NCBI RefSeq assembly: GCF_900465315.1
Contig: NZ_UBIX01000008.1
Source: Asaia bogorensis_B
GTDB taxonomy: Bacteria > Pseudomonadota > Alphaproteobacteria > Acetobacterales > Acetobacteraceae
Length of the DNA: 64,000 nt
Direction: 5' to 3' (one strand)
Shown here: positions 44,998 through 53,454 of the stretch, piece by piece
Layout: every line of letters begins with the position of its first letter
Numbering within the stretch: position 1 is the stretch's first letter
Notes under the pieces: generated by a model
Seen by the model: only the letters and a program-made list of their open reading frames with translations
Database searches by the model: none
Told to the model about the DNA's origin: nothing
Made by a program: the position numbers and the translations under genes

Positions 44998-45246
44998 GAA
45001 AGGGCGTAATCCGTCTGGCGATTGTCCTGCTCATTCTATGGCAGGACGTTTCATACCGGACGAGGAACGAAGCGAAAGGGAATGTAACCGCCCCCATGCC
45101 TGCTCGCAGTCCATCAGGGGACGGGATGCGCGATGACCTGAACGATCTTCGCGAGCGTGCAAGGATGGCGCGCGATCGCCCCGGACCAGCACAGCCCTTC
45201 GCAGCTCACGACCCGGTCAGAAAGCTAAGGCGTCGAAAGCCGCTTC

Positions 45247-45561
45247 TCACGTGGCCCATTTCATCAGAAGCAGGCCAGCGAGAATGAGAAGGGCCGCAAT
45301 GCAGCGCAGAGGACTGCCAGCCTCGCCAAAAAGCGTGATCCCGATGATGAATGCCCCGATCGCGCCAATACCGGTCCAGATCATATAGGCAGTACCCAAA
45401 GGCAGGCTCTTCATTGCCCAGCCGAGAAGACCAACACTCACCACCATGCCAATGACCGTGGCAAGGCTTGGCCAGAGGCGCGTGAAGCCCTCTGACTGCT
45501 TCATGGCCGCAGCCCAGAAAATTTCGCACATACCAGCAAGAAAAAGCGCGATCCACGCCAT
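45247..45561 (-). CDS. sugE: SugE/Gdx small multidrug resistance guanidinium exporter
   Basis: A 104-residue SMR-family membrane protein with four helices. It carries the residues typical of the Gdx/SugE guanidinium subtype: Gly10, Glu13 and Trp16 (AGMCEIFWA), Ser42, and Tyr59/Trp62 (GTAYMIWTGIG). These distinguish it from EmrE-type drug exporters. It would export guanidinium in exchange for protons. The start is the ATG ending at 45561, with AGGAGG about 6 bases upstream. A guanidine-II riboswitch precedes it, which independently supports the function. Confidence 0.93.
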   Translation of the reverse strand: MAWIALFLAGMCEIFWAAAMKQSEGFTRLWPSLATVIGMVVSVGLLGWAMKSLPLGTAYMIWTGIGAIGAFIIGITLFGEAGSPLRCIAALLILAGLLLMKWAT

Positions 45562-45586
45562 GACGGACCTCCTGAAACGGGTTTCG

Positions 45587-45640
45587 CCGGGCCGTCCCGG
45601 TCTTGAAGCTCGCATGGAGGCAGGAACGTCGTCGCTGCTG
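45587..45640 (-). promoter_or_regulatory. Guanidine-II (mini-ykkC) riboswitch upstream of sugE
   Basis: On the minus strand two hairpins precede the sugE ribosome site. The first, CAGCAGCG-ACGA-CGTTCCTG (45640-45621), has a seven-pair stem with one C/C mismatch. The second, CCGGG-ACGG-CCCGG (45600-45587), has a perfect five-pair stem. Both expose an ACGR tetraloop, the hallmark of mini-ykkC (guanidine-II) RNAs, and 20 bases separate them. The AGGAGG ribosome site starts 13 bases after the second hairpin. In the known class, guanidinium binding links the two loops and frees translation of sugE-type exporters. Confidence 0.85.
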
Positions 45641-45812
45641 AGGTCATCATAATCTGGCTGGAGACAGAGTTCAAATCGGCACGACGGGACAACTCGCGTC
45701 GTGCCATGGCGATTAACTCACCGAGACAACCGGCGGCCTATCGAGATTTCAGTCGCTTGGCCGTATGCCGGAACCGGAAAACGGATCGATGATACAAGGG
45801 GAGGAAATTCTC

Positions 45813-46874
45813 ATGGCAGCACGCATCACGCAGGCGGCACTGGTCGGATATGGTTACGTGAGCCGTGTTTTCCACGCGCCTTTCATCGACTCCCTGCCAG
45901 AATGGAACCTGTATGGCATCGTGTCGAGCCGGGCCGATGAGGTCCGGGCGGACCACCCTGACTGCCGCGTCTATGACGATCCGCAGGCCGCTTTTACCGA
46001 TCCGGCGATTGATCTGGTGGTGATCGCCACCCCCAATGATACGCATTTCCCGCTTGCCTGTGCTGCCTTGGCTGCGGGCAAACACGTCCTGCTGGAAAAG
46101 CCCTTCGCCCTGTCGCTCGATGAGGCGCGACAGATTATCGCAACGGCAGAACATCATGGGCGCGAACTGTGCGTCTTTCACAACCGCCGGTGGGACAGTG
46201 ATTTCCTGACAATCCGCGCCGCATTGGCGCAGGGTGTCATTGGGCAGGTCCGTCATTTTGAATCGACCATCGATCGGTTCCGCCCTCAGGTGAGGGATCG
46301 CTGGCGCGAGGGGAAAGGCGCTGGTGCGGGTGTCCTGTTCGATATCGGTCCGCATCTTGTTGATCAGGCACTCCAGATTTTCGGTCTGCCCGAGCAGGTT
46401 CAGGCCTCCATCGCCCTCCAGCGTGACGGCGCCCTCAGTGATGACTGGGCTCATATCATTCTGGAATATGGCCCGACACGGGTCATCCTCCATACGGGTT
46501 CACTGGCGGCCGGAGGGGCCGTCCGCTTTCGTGTGCATGGCACGGGCGGCTCCCTGATCAAGACACTTGGCGACCCTCAGGAAGGGCAGCTCCGTGAGGG
46601 GATGAAGCCGGGCGAGAAAGACTGGGGACAGGACCCGGATCGCCTGCAGATCCACACCGATGAAACAAGCTTTCATGAAACCGACGCCCTGCCGGGTGAC
46701 CAGCGCGAATTATATCGCTGCCTTGCAAAAGCCCTGTCAGGCGAGGGCGCAAACCCGATCAGGCCAGTCGAAGCGCTCGCCGTCATGGCGGTGATCGAGG
46801 CAGCGGCCCAGTCGGCTCGGGAGAAACGGGCTGTTCCCCTCCCCCTGACGGAGGAGGAGAAAGCAGCTTACTGA
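45813..46874 (+). CDS. Gfo/Idh/MocA family oxidoreductase
   Basis: A 353-residue NAD(P)-dependent sugar or polyol dehydrogenase of the YdgJ/YvaA type. The Rossmann start is ALVGYGYVSRVFHAPFIDSLP; further marks are VVIATPNDTHFPLA, the catalytic Lys in GKHVLLEKPFALS, and GVLFDIGPHLVDQAL. The ATG at 45813 has a GGGGAGGA ribosome site; an upstream in-frame ATG (45765) has none. It diverges from sugE and is convergent with the GH32 gene. The sugar substrate cannot be named from sequence. Confidence 0.9.
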   Translation: MAARITQAALVGYGYVSRVFHAPFIDSLPEWNLYGIVSSRADEVRADHPDCRVYDDPQAAFTDPAIDLVVIATPNDTHFPLACAALAAGKHVLLEKPFALSLDEARQIIATAEHHGRELCVFHNRRWDSDFLTIRAALAQGVIGQVRHFESTIDRFRPQVRDRWREGKGAGAGVLFDIGPHLVDQALQIFGLPEQVQASIALQRDGALSDDWAHIILEYGPTRVILHTGSLAAGGAVRFRVHGTGGSLIKTLGDPQEGQLREGMKPGEKDWGQDPDRLQIHTDETSFHETDALPGDQRELYRCLAKALSGEGANPIRPVEALAVMAVIEAAAQSAREKRAVPLPLTEEEKAAY

Positions 46875-46923
46875 CCGCTCAGGTGATAAAGAAGGGGGCG
46901 GCAAGACTACCCCCTGCGGGACT

Positions 46924-48450
46924 TCAGAGCGTCGCTCGGCACATCGTCTTGTCGAGTGTGTAAATCTCGAGCGTTTCGATCGTGAACCCCGTCCCCTCGG
47001 TTACGAGGCGCAGGCGGTCGAGCGGTCTGGCCGGGTAAACGAGCGCCGTCGCCGTTTCCAGATACTCATTGGCATAGAGTTCGAAGGCGCAGCCATCGAG
47101 GAACAGATGCAGGTCAACGCTGCGGGTATCGGGGTAATAGGCCGTATTGACTGGCGCGGCGAAACGCCCCGTGAAGAACGGATGATCGAACCCGCGCAGC
47201 TTGCTGCGATCCAGCCAGATTTGCGAGGATGGCACATCATAACCGATCGACAGCTTCTCGCCTTCTTCATTGGCGAAAGCCAGTTCGAAGCGATTGATTA
47301 CAGGGCCATTCTGACCCGGCTCAGTCTGGCGATATTCATCGGCACTCAGGCGAATGACAATCTCAATGGCCTTGCCCACCGGGAGAGGGATTTCCCGACG
47401 CGTTGACACGGCGAGATAACGGTTCGCCTCACTCAGAAGCGGGAGACGAAGCTTTTCCACGCCCCGTGGCTTCTGCACCAGACGCGGATAGCCATTGGTG
47501 TCCTGTATGATGGTCATGGAGCGCGGCAGTGACATCGCGCCACGCCAATCCCGCGTCGGGAGTTCCTGACAGTACTGCCAGTTCCCCATCCAGGCGATAT
47601 TGACCGCCTCGGAATCCGGCATGTTGCTCCACACCTGCAGGGCATAGGCATCCTTGGCAAAATCGGTCAGGCGGAGGATCGCATCGCAGGGTGTAAACAC
47701 CGCGCCATCGAAATCACCGATAAAGTACTGCGTGACGCTGCCCCCCATCGGGCTGCCCGGATTGATCGAGACAAACAGCACCCAGCGCATGGCGCCGGCC
47801 TCGTCCCTCACCTGAATGAGGTTGGGACATTCATAGTTGACAGTCGGCAGTCCCGCGGGGCCAAAATGGCTGAGATGCGTCCAGTGGATCAGATCATTCG
47901 AGGCATAAAAACCGATGCGATGATGATCGACCTCGGCAATGACCATCACCCATTTCTGCGTGGGCTCGTGAAAGATCACCTGGGGGTCGCGAAAATTCGG
48001 GCTGCCGATGTCGAGAACGGGATTACCCGCATACTCCTCGAAGCTCTGGCCGTTATTGTCACTGATTGCGAGATACTGGCTCTGTCGTGTCGGCAGGGAG
48101 CGCGTGTAGAGCGCTGCGATGTTCGTGCCATGCGCATTGGCAAACAGGCCCGACCGATTGTCCCGATCGAGCACGGCACAACCTGTATAGGCCTGACCGT
48201 CAACCGTATCAGGCACGGCGATTGGCTGGTCTTTCCAGCTCAACAGATCCGTGCTTGTGGCATGGCCCCAGCAGATATTGGCTGAATACGCGGCGTCAGG
48301 GTTATGCTGGTAATAAAGATGATATTGCGTGCCATCGAAAACGAGTCCGTTCGGATCGTTCATGAAGCCCGTGGGAGGCGTGAAATGAACTGAGGGTCGA
48401 TACAGCTTGCCCGCCAGAGCGACGGAACATTCGGTTTTCCGGTCAGTCAT
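46924..48450 (-). CDS. GH32 beta-fructofuranosidase (sucrose/levan hydrolase), cytosolic
   Basis: Glycoside hydrolase family 32, 508 residues. The catalytic residues are in place: nucleophile Asp32 in GFMNDPNG, stabiliser Asp155 in NFRDPQV, and acid/base Glu207 in YECPNL. The five-bladed propeller is followed by a C-terminal beta-sandwich with the GH32 ending (VDLHLFLDGCAFELYANE). There is no signal peptide, so it should act on imported sucrose or short fructans, or be exported another way. Products are glucose and fructose, and fructose feeds the mannitol dehydrogenase encoded near the window end. Its promoter contains an operator-like palindrome. Confidence 0.94.
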   Translation of the reverse strand: MTDRKTECSVALAGKLYRPSVHFTPPTGFMNDPNGLVFDGTQYHLYYQHNPDAAYSANICWGHATSTDLLSWKDQPIAVPDTVDGQAYTGCAVLDRDNRSGLFANAHGTNIAALYTRSLPTRQSQYLAISDNNGQSFEEYAGNPVLDIGSPNFRDPQVIFHEPTQKWVMVIAEVDHHRIGFYASNDLIHWTHLSHFGPAGLPTVNYECPNLIQVRDEAGAMRWVLFVSINPGSPMGGSVTQYFIGDFDGAVFTPCDAILRLTDFAKDAYALQVWSNMPDSEAVNIAWMGNWQYCQELPTRDWRGAMSLPRSMTIIQDTNGYPRLVQKPRGVEKLRLPLLSEANRYLAVSTRREIPLPVGKAIEIVIRLSADEYRQTEPGQNGPVINRFELAFANEEGEKLSIGYDVPSSQIWLDRSKLRGFDHPFFTGRFAAPVNTAYYPDTRSVDLHLFLDGCAFELYANEYLETATALVYPARPLDRLRLVTEGTGFTIETLEIYTLDKTMCRATL

Positions 48451-48515
48451 GTTTTTCCAAGATCTTGTTGAAGATTATTTATGAAAACAGCCCCTTTTCA
48501 GTCAGGGACAAAACA

Positions 48516-48544
48516 TAGATAATGGCAAAATGCCAATATGTCAA
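48516..48544 (-). promoter_or_regulatory. Promoter of the GH32 gene with an internal operator palindrome
   Basis: On the minus strand a perfect -35 TTGACA (48544-48539) is followed by a 17-base spacer and a weak -10 TATCTA (48521-48516). The spacer is almost filled by the inverted repeat TGGCA-TTT-TGCCA (48535-48523), so a regulator bound there would block RNA polymerase. LacI/GalR-type regulators of sugar genes bind such sites, but none is encoded nearby. The surrounding 100 bp are AT-rich. Confidence 0.6.
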
Positions 48545-48645
48545 TAATTCATAAATTAGCCGAACCTTGTTACCAGGCCAGCCAACGGGGCGGCGCGGTG
48601 TTTCCGCTCCTCTTACTTTGCCTCTGACCGACGGTTGAGGGGCTA

Positions 48646-50121
48646 CTATGCGCTTCTGCCTCGCCCCGCACGCCGCTTGGTGCCCTGCCCCGCGCCCCGG
48701 CTCTTTTTCCGGTCTTTCGTTTCGCCAGTTACGCTGAGCCGGCCCGCATCGATCGCCGCGTTGAAGTCTTCCCAATCCTTGCGCGTCTGGCCGGCGTAAG
48801 CCTCGGCAAAATCGGCTATCGCTTCTGCAAAGCTGTCGCTGCTGCCCAGATAACCCGCAATCTCCGCCACATCGCCCGATCGCGCATGAGCACGTGCCAG
48901 CGCCCTGCCGCACAGGGCGGCATAATCATCTAGCCCTTCCTGCGCCACATCTGCGCCGATAGCGGCAAGACGACTATCCTTGAGGCGTCGTACATAGAAC
49001 TGCCTGTTCGAGCCATCAGGCGCATGACGCGAGCGCTTGGTGTTCGTTGTATGGGTCCAGCCAAGAAACCTGTCTGAAGAAGCCTGCATCAGGCGCTGGC
49101 CCTCCACCACGCGTTGCCCCTGATTATCGTAGTGAGGCCCCCCGCAATAAGCTGCGAGCACTGATTCCTGCGCCTCCTTGATCTGCAGCAACAGGGTTTC
49201 GCCATCGGCCGTGGCAAACAGGCCAATCGCGCAGTAAGTGCCGACGCTTCCGACCCCTACAACCTTGAACAGCACATCCTTCAGATGGTAGCGCGACAGC
49301 AGCACAGCGCGTTCAGGGGGCTGGGTGGCGATGTAACGTGCGAAGGCCTGGTGGATGGTCTCGTCCTCGTCAGGCAGACGCACCACCAGCGGCGGTTTGA
49401 CACGCAGACTGGGTGTGCTCTTGTCGAATGACACCAGACCGAAATGGTTACGCGCGCTCTCCAGCCGTGCCTCCAGACGCTCACGCACACCCTTGCGTGT
49501 ATGCTTGTCCGAAAAATCGGCTATGGCGGCTGCAAGATCGATCCGGTCGGACCAGATTTCCAGCGGGCTCATCGGCGCGAGACGCGTCATCTCATCCTGA
49601 TAGGTCCGCACCGCCAGAAAGGCGTTATGCCGCGCCTCCCTGTCAGCCGCCCCTGCCTCCCCGCTTGCAAGAACCAGCGAGGTTGCAAGACGCTTGATGT
49701 CCCATTCGAACGGGGCAGGACAGGTCTCGTCAAAATCATTGATGTCAAAAACGGCTATACCATCAGCCGAGGCATAGGCCCCGAAATTGGCCATATGGCA
49801 GTCACCACAGCTTTGCACATACGGCCCGCTGGCGACGGTATGGGCCAGATCGGCGGCCATGACGATGGCGCTCCCGCGCATGAAGGCAAACGGAGACGCA
49901 CGCATACGCTCATATCGGATTGGTAGCAGGTTCTGGATACGGCTCTCTCCCTGCCTGACAAGCAGATCGACCGGTTCGACCCGATCCGAAGGCGGCTCCC
50001 ATGCGGCGTGGGCGCTGCGGGGCACGGTTTTTCGCAGGCCCTGCCCCGCCTCATGGCGGGCATGGCGTGTCTCGAAAACGGATGTGGCGATGGAAGCGGG
50101 CGGTTGCGGAAGTTCAGCCAT
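48646..50121 (-). CDS. DUF2252 protein
   Basis: A 491-residue protein of the DUF2252 family, which has a kinase-like fold of unknown function. Family segments include RYERMRASPFAFMRGSAIVMA, CGDCHMANFGAYAS (kinase-like catalytic loop region), FDINDFDET (DFD-like motif), FEWDIKRLATSLVLA and the C-terminal YVRRLKD. The tail is Lys/Arg-rich (DRKKSRGAGQGTKRRAGRGRSA). It lies upstream of GH32 on the same strand, but the GH32 promoter separates them, so a functional link is not implied. Confidence 0.9.
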   Translation of the reverse strand: MAELPQPPASIATSVFETRHARHEAGQGLRKTVPRSAHAAWEPPSDRVEPVDLLVRQGESRIQNLLPIRYERMRASPFAFMRGSAIVMAADLAHTVASGPYVQSCGDCHMANFGAYASADGIAVFDINDFDETCPAPFEWDIKRLATSLVLASGEAGAADREARHNAFLAVRTYQDEMTRLAPMSPLEIWSDRIDLAAAIADFSDKHTRKGVRERLEARLESARNHFGLVSFDKSTPSLRVKPPLVVRLPDEDETIHQAFARYIATQPPERAVLLSRYHLKDVLFKVVGVGSVGTYCAIGLFATADGETLLLQIKEAQESVLAAYCGGPHYDNQGQRVVEGQRLMQASSDRFLGWTHTTNTKRSRHAPDGSNRQFYVRRLKDSRLAAIGADVAQEGLDDYAALCGRALARAHARSGDVAEIAGYLGSSDSFAEAIADFAEAYAGQTRKDWEDFNAAIDAGRLSVTGETKDRKKSRGAGQGTKRRAGRGRSA

Positions 50122-50222
50122 GCGAAAAGCAGCCTCGTATCGGTCGGGAGGTCCCCAGTCTTCCAGATGACATCCAATGATACAATCCGACTCTCACGCT
50201 ATCGGAGGTGAAACACCTGCGC

Positions 50223-51461
50223 TCAGATCATCAGAACAAGCAAAGCGGCAATCAGGGCGGGTACGGTCAGCGCCATGCCAAAGCGCATGAAGCGTCCATA
50301 GCTCATTTCGAGATCGTGCTTACGCAGGATAATCAACCAGAGTACCGTTGCCAGAGATCCGCTCAGCGTCATGTTCGGCCCCAGATCCACACCAATCAAC
50401 AACGCATCCTGAAAGGCGCTCCCATGGGATGAGAGCATCGGGGCAAGCTGGGCGGCCATCAGGCCCGAGGGCAGGTTGTTGATGATATTGCTTAGAATGG
50501 TCATGCCAAAGCCCGTCACCATAACGGCTTCGGTGCCGTGACCACAGGCGAGAATGAACCGGACAAGCGAGGCGATAACACCACTTTGCTCAACGGCTGC
50601 GACAAGCACGAAGAGACTGGCGACCAGCGGAAAAACCGACCAGGAAATTTCGCTGAGCCCGGGCAGAGGAGACTGGCGGCGGCGCAACGTTATCACGGCA
50701 TAAAGCGCCACGCCTCCCGCGGCTGTGGCCCAGCCCAGCGAACCATGCATGAAAGAAACGAGGGTCAGCAGCAGCGTGATAACAAACAGGGCCAGCGCAC
50801 TGAAGCGCGCCGTCGCATCCAGCTCCGGCAACGGTTCCGACTGGCTGAATTCCACCTTGATCCTGTGTCGCATCATCCAGAAAAGCATCACAAAGCTGAT
50901 CCCGATCGCCATACAGGATGGCGCGAGGAAACGCCCCAGCCAGGGCACCAGTCCGGGCGGTGCCCCTCCGTAAAGCACGAGATTGGCCGGATTGCTGATA
51001 GGAAGGAGAAAGCTCGCCGCATTGGCAACAAAGGCGCAGGCCAGAAGCGAGGGATAAGGATCGATCCTGGCCTTGCTGGCAACCGCAATAACGGGCGGTG
51101 TCAGCAGGATGATCGTGGCATCATTCGATAGAAAGGCCGTTGTGACGATTGCGACAGCAAAGATGATCAGGAACAGCCTTTGCCCGGAACTGCGCGCCCG
51201 GCTCAGCGCGAAGGCTGCCAGCCAGTCGAACAGCTTTTCCTGCCGTGCCACTTCGCTCAGCAGCATCATGCCCAGCAGAAACAGATACACCTCATTGCCC
51301 GAGGCGATTGCCCGGCCAGCATCATGCCAGGCGATAATCCCTGCGAGCGGCAGGGTTACGGCGGCGAGTGACGTCCACAGCGCCTCGGGCAATTGCCACG
51401 GCCGTAGCAGTAATCCCGCCACTGCGAAAAGACAGGCCCCCCACAGGATAAGCGCCTCCAT
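50223..51461 (-). CDS. ArsB/NhaD-type anion or metalloid transporter
   Basis: A 412-residue ion transporter of the ArsB/SLC13 (IT) superfamily with about 11 helices. Typical segments are TTAFLSNDATIILLTPPVIAVA, NPANLVLYGG, SNIINNLPSGLMAAQLA and GVDLGPNMTLSGSLATVLWL, the last two being strong ArsB marks. Known relatives export arsenite or antimonite, but no arsR, arsC or arsH is nearby, so the substrate is uncertain. It lies 12 bp downstream of an MFS gene, probably in the same transcript. Confidence 0.85.
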   Translation of the reverse strand: MEALILWGACLFAVAGLLLRPWQLPEALWTSLAAVTLPLAGIIAWHDAGRAIASGNEVYLFLLGMMLLSEVARQEKLFDWLAAFALSRARSSGQRLFLIIFAVAIVTTAFLSNDATIILLTPPVIAVASKARIDPYPSLLACAFVANAASFLLPISNPANLVLYGGAPPGLVPWLGRFLAPSCMAIGISFVMLFWMMRHRIKVEFSQSEPLPELDATARFSALALFVITLLLTLVSFMHGSLGWATAAGGVALYAVITLRRRQSPLPGLSEISWSVFPLVASLFVLVAAVEQSGVIASLVRFILACGHGTEAVMVTGFGMTILSNIINNLPSGLMAAQLAPMLSSHGSAFQDALLIGVDLGPNMTLSGSLATVLWLIILRKHDLEMSYGRFMRFGMALTVPALIAALLVLMI

Positions 51462-51473
51462 GGCGGTTGTTCC

Positions 51474-52751
51474 TCAGGCTGCCACGGCAGCAGGTACGCC
51501 CTGCTCATCCGGGTCACGTGTTTCGGGCATGAGCGTCAGGAAGAATACCAGCGCCGTGGCAGCAATGACCGTGAGAGAAAGAAAGCCGGCGTGATAACCC
51601 TCAAGCTGCACAATGTAACCGCCGACGAGATTGCTCAGCCCGCCCCCGATGCCGACACCCAGCGCCACCATCCCCTGCAGGAAGTTGAAGCGGCCTGTTC
51701 CCTGAGTCAGATCGGCCGCGATGATGATGGCGATGACACCAAAAATACCAGCCGCAATACCATCAAGCACTTGAATGGCGATAATCGCCTCCGGGGCGTC
51801 GAACCAGGTGAATAGCAGGCCACGTATCGGCAGGATGGCGAAAGCAAGCAGGAAGATGGGCTTGCGGCCGATACCACGCGCCATGGCACGCCCGACGCCC
51901 CATGCCACGAGCATCATCACGAACTGCGCCACAATGACGCAGGCGCTCAGCGTGACGGTTTCGGAGCCCGGATGGCTCTTGGCCATCACCTGACCGGCAA
52001 ATGGAAGCATCGCGGCATTACCCAGATGGAAGAGCACGATGGAGCAGAGGAAAACCCATACAGGTCGGCGCCCCACCAGAGAACCGATCGAGACGGGTGG
52101 CTCCTTCGAATCATCCTCACTGCCACGCGCAACCTTCTGGTCAATCTCACCGGGTCGTATGAGCAGGAGGCCAAATGCACTCGCCAGAGCCGAACCGCAG
52201 ACCAGATAAAAAATCCAGTTCAGCCCCCAGTATTGTCCGCACAGACCCGCTAGCGCAGCAGATGTAAAGGAGCCGAAATGGTTGATGCTCTGGTTGCGAC
52301 TGATACGACCAGGCAGGCGACGACGCCCTACCAGCCCCAATGAAATGGCGGCCAGCGCTGGCGGTATGACCGCTGCCGCCACTCCCATCATGATCTGCGC
52401 TGCCAGGACAGGGGCCATGCCGGGCACCGCAACGATCAGGAGGCAACTCAAGGCCGTGACAACCGCAGAGATTGCCACCAGGGCACGTTTGAAGCGGACA
52501 GAGTCCACCATCAGCCCTGCAGGGATCTGGCAAAACGCCGTTGCAAGCCCGGTCATGGCCATAGCCAGACCGATCGGTCCTGCCTGCCAGTGTCGAGCAC
52601 TGGCAAGATAGACGGTCAGATAAGGACCAACGCCTCCCTGCACATCCGCCAGAAAAAAATTGGTCGCATCCAGCCCTGCCTTGCTGCTGGCCGAAAGGCC
52701 TTGCGCCGACCCGGCCTTTACCGGAGCCCCGTCCGCCTGTGCCTCTTTCAC
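51474..52751 (-). CDS. MFS transporter
   Basis: A 425-residue major facilitator superfamily protein with 12 predicted helices. It has the helix pattern FLADVQGGVGPYLTVYLA, an AGLMVDSVRFKRALV segment in place of motif A in loop 2-3, and a central loop (GEIDQKVARGSEDDSKE) joining two halves. The likely start is GTG ending at 52751, as no upstream ATG is in frame. The start of the protein resembles MFS members found next to arsenic or metal genes, but the substrate is unknown. The ArsB-type gene follows after 12 bp. Confidence 0.87.
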   Translation of the reverse strand: MKEAQADGAPVKAGSAQGLSASSKAGLDATNFFLADVQGGVGPYLTVYLASARHWQAGPIGLAMAMTGLATAFCQIPAGLMVDSVRFKRALVAISAVVTALSCLLIVAVPGMAPVLAAQIMMGVAAAVIPPALAAISLGLVGRRRLPGRISRNQSINHFGSFTSAALAGLCGQYWGLNWIFYLVCGSALASAFGLLLIRPGEIDQKVARGSEDDSKEPPVSIGSLVGRRPVWVFLCSIVLFHLGNAAMLPFAGQVMAKSHPGSETVTLSACVIVAQFVMMLVAWGVGRAMARGIGRKPIFLLAFAILPIRGLLFTWFDAPEAIIAIQVLDGIAAGIFGVIAIIIAADLTQGTGRFNFLQGMVALGVGIGGGLSNLVGGYIVQLEGYHAGFLSLTVIAATALVFFLTLMPETRDPDEQGVPAAVAA

Positions 52752-53061
52752 GTCTTCACTACCACCATGATAAAAGTAATAAATGAACTGGTCTTGTGAT
52801 CAACAGCACAGGGCCACTAGATTACCAGCTGTGAACTGCCAAGTGTCCGAGAGAGCCAGTCATGATCGTACACCCGGCATTGCCTCTCTCTGACGGCTTG
52901 TCCGACAGTGGCAGGATGCTTCATCATGTCTGTCAGATCATCGCGAAGGTAAAACATCCTGCGTGAACGGTCGCCCCTGTGAGATGTTCCAAACATCCGT
53001 TGGCAAGTTTCCCGACCGCTGCTGACTCCCCCGATTGAACGCGTAAAAGAAGGCGAAAACC
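52752..53061. other. Divergent intergenic region with a palindrome
   Basis: 310 bp between the divergent MFS and small membrane protein genes. An inverted repeat GATGTT-CCA-AACATC lies at 52983-52997 and could be an operator for the plus-strand gene. The start of the region (52770-52800) is AT-rich and may hold the MFS promoter. No gene is supported. Confidence 0.45.
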
Positions 53062-53340
53062 ATGCAAGCCATCACCGCAAGATCACGCGTCGACCTGCAC
53101 GCATTACGGCTGCTCTCGTGGCTGATGTGCCTTGCTTTTACGTCGGTCGGGCTGATGCGCTGCTTCTGGCCTTCGCATGTCGGCTTATTCGTCTTCCCCG
53201 ATCATCGCTGGGCATTCGGCATCGTGCGCGATATCGAAGGGGGACACGAATATGGCGGCGTGTCGGTCACCCCTGTGTGCCTTGGCATCGCTGCTCTGCT
53301 GTTTCTGGCACTGGACCGATCGGAAGGAGGCCGTCGATAG
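53062..53340 (+). CDS. Hypothetical small membrane protein
   Basis: A 92-residue frame from the ATG at 53062, preceded by a GAAGGCG-like ribosome site. Two hydrophobic segments (LLSWLMCLAFTSVGLMRCFW and VTPVCLGIAALLFLAL) flank a polar loop containing FPDHRWAFGIVRDIEGGHEY, so it is likely a two-helix inner-membrane protein. I recognise no family. Its position, divergent from the MFS gene behind a palindrome, supports it being real. Confidence 0.5.
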   Translation: MQAITARSRVDLHALRLLSWLMCLAFTSVGLMRCFWPSHVGLFVFPDHRWAFGIVRDIEGGHEYGGVSVTPVCLGIAALLFLALDRSEGGRR

Positions 53341-53454
53341 AGGTTGGGGGTATAAGACACTCAACCGTAGACGTGGCCGCATCATGCTCCAGCGTTCCGA
53401 AACCCTCTTAGTAAACCCGTCACGGATCTGCCGAGCGCTCAGGTAACAACTCCC

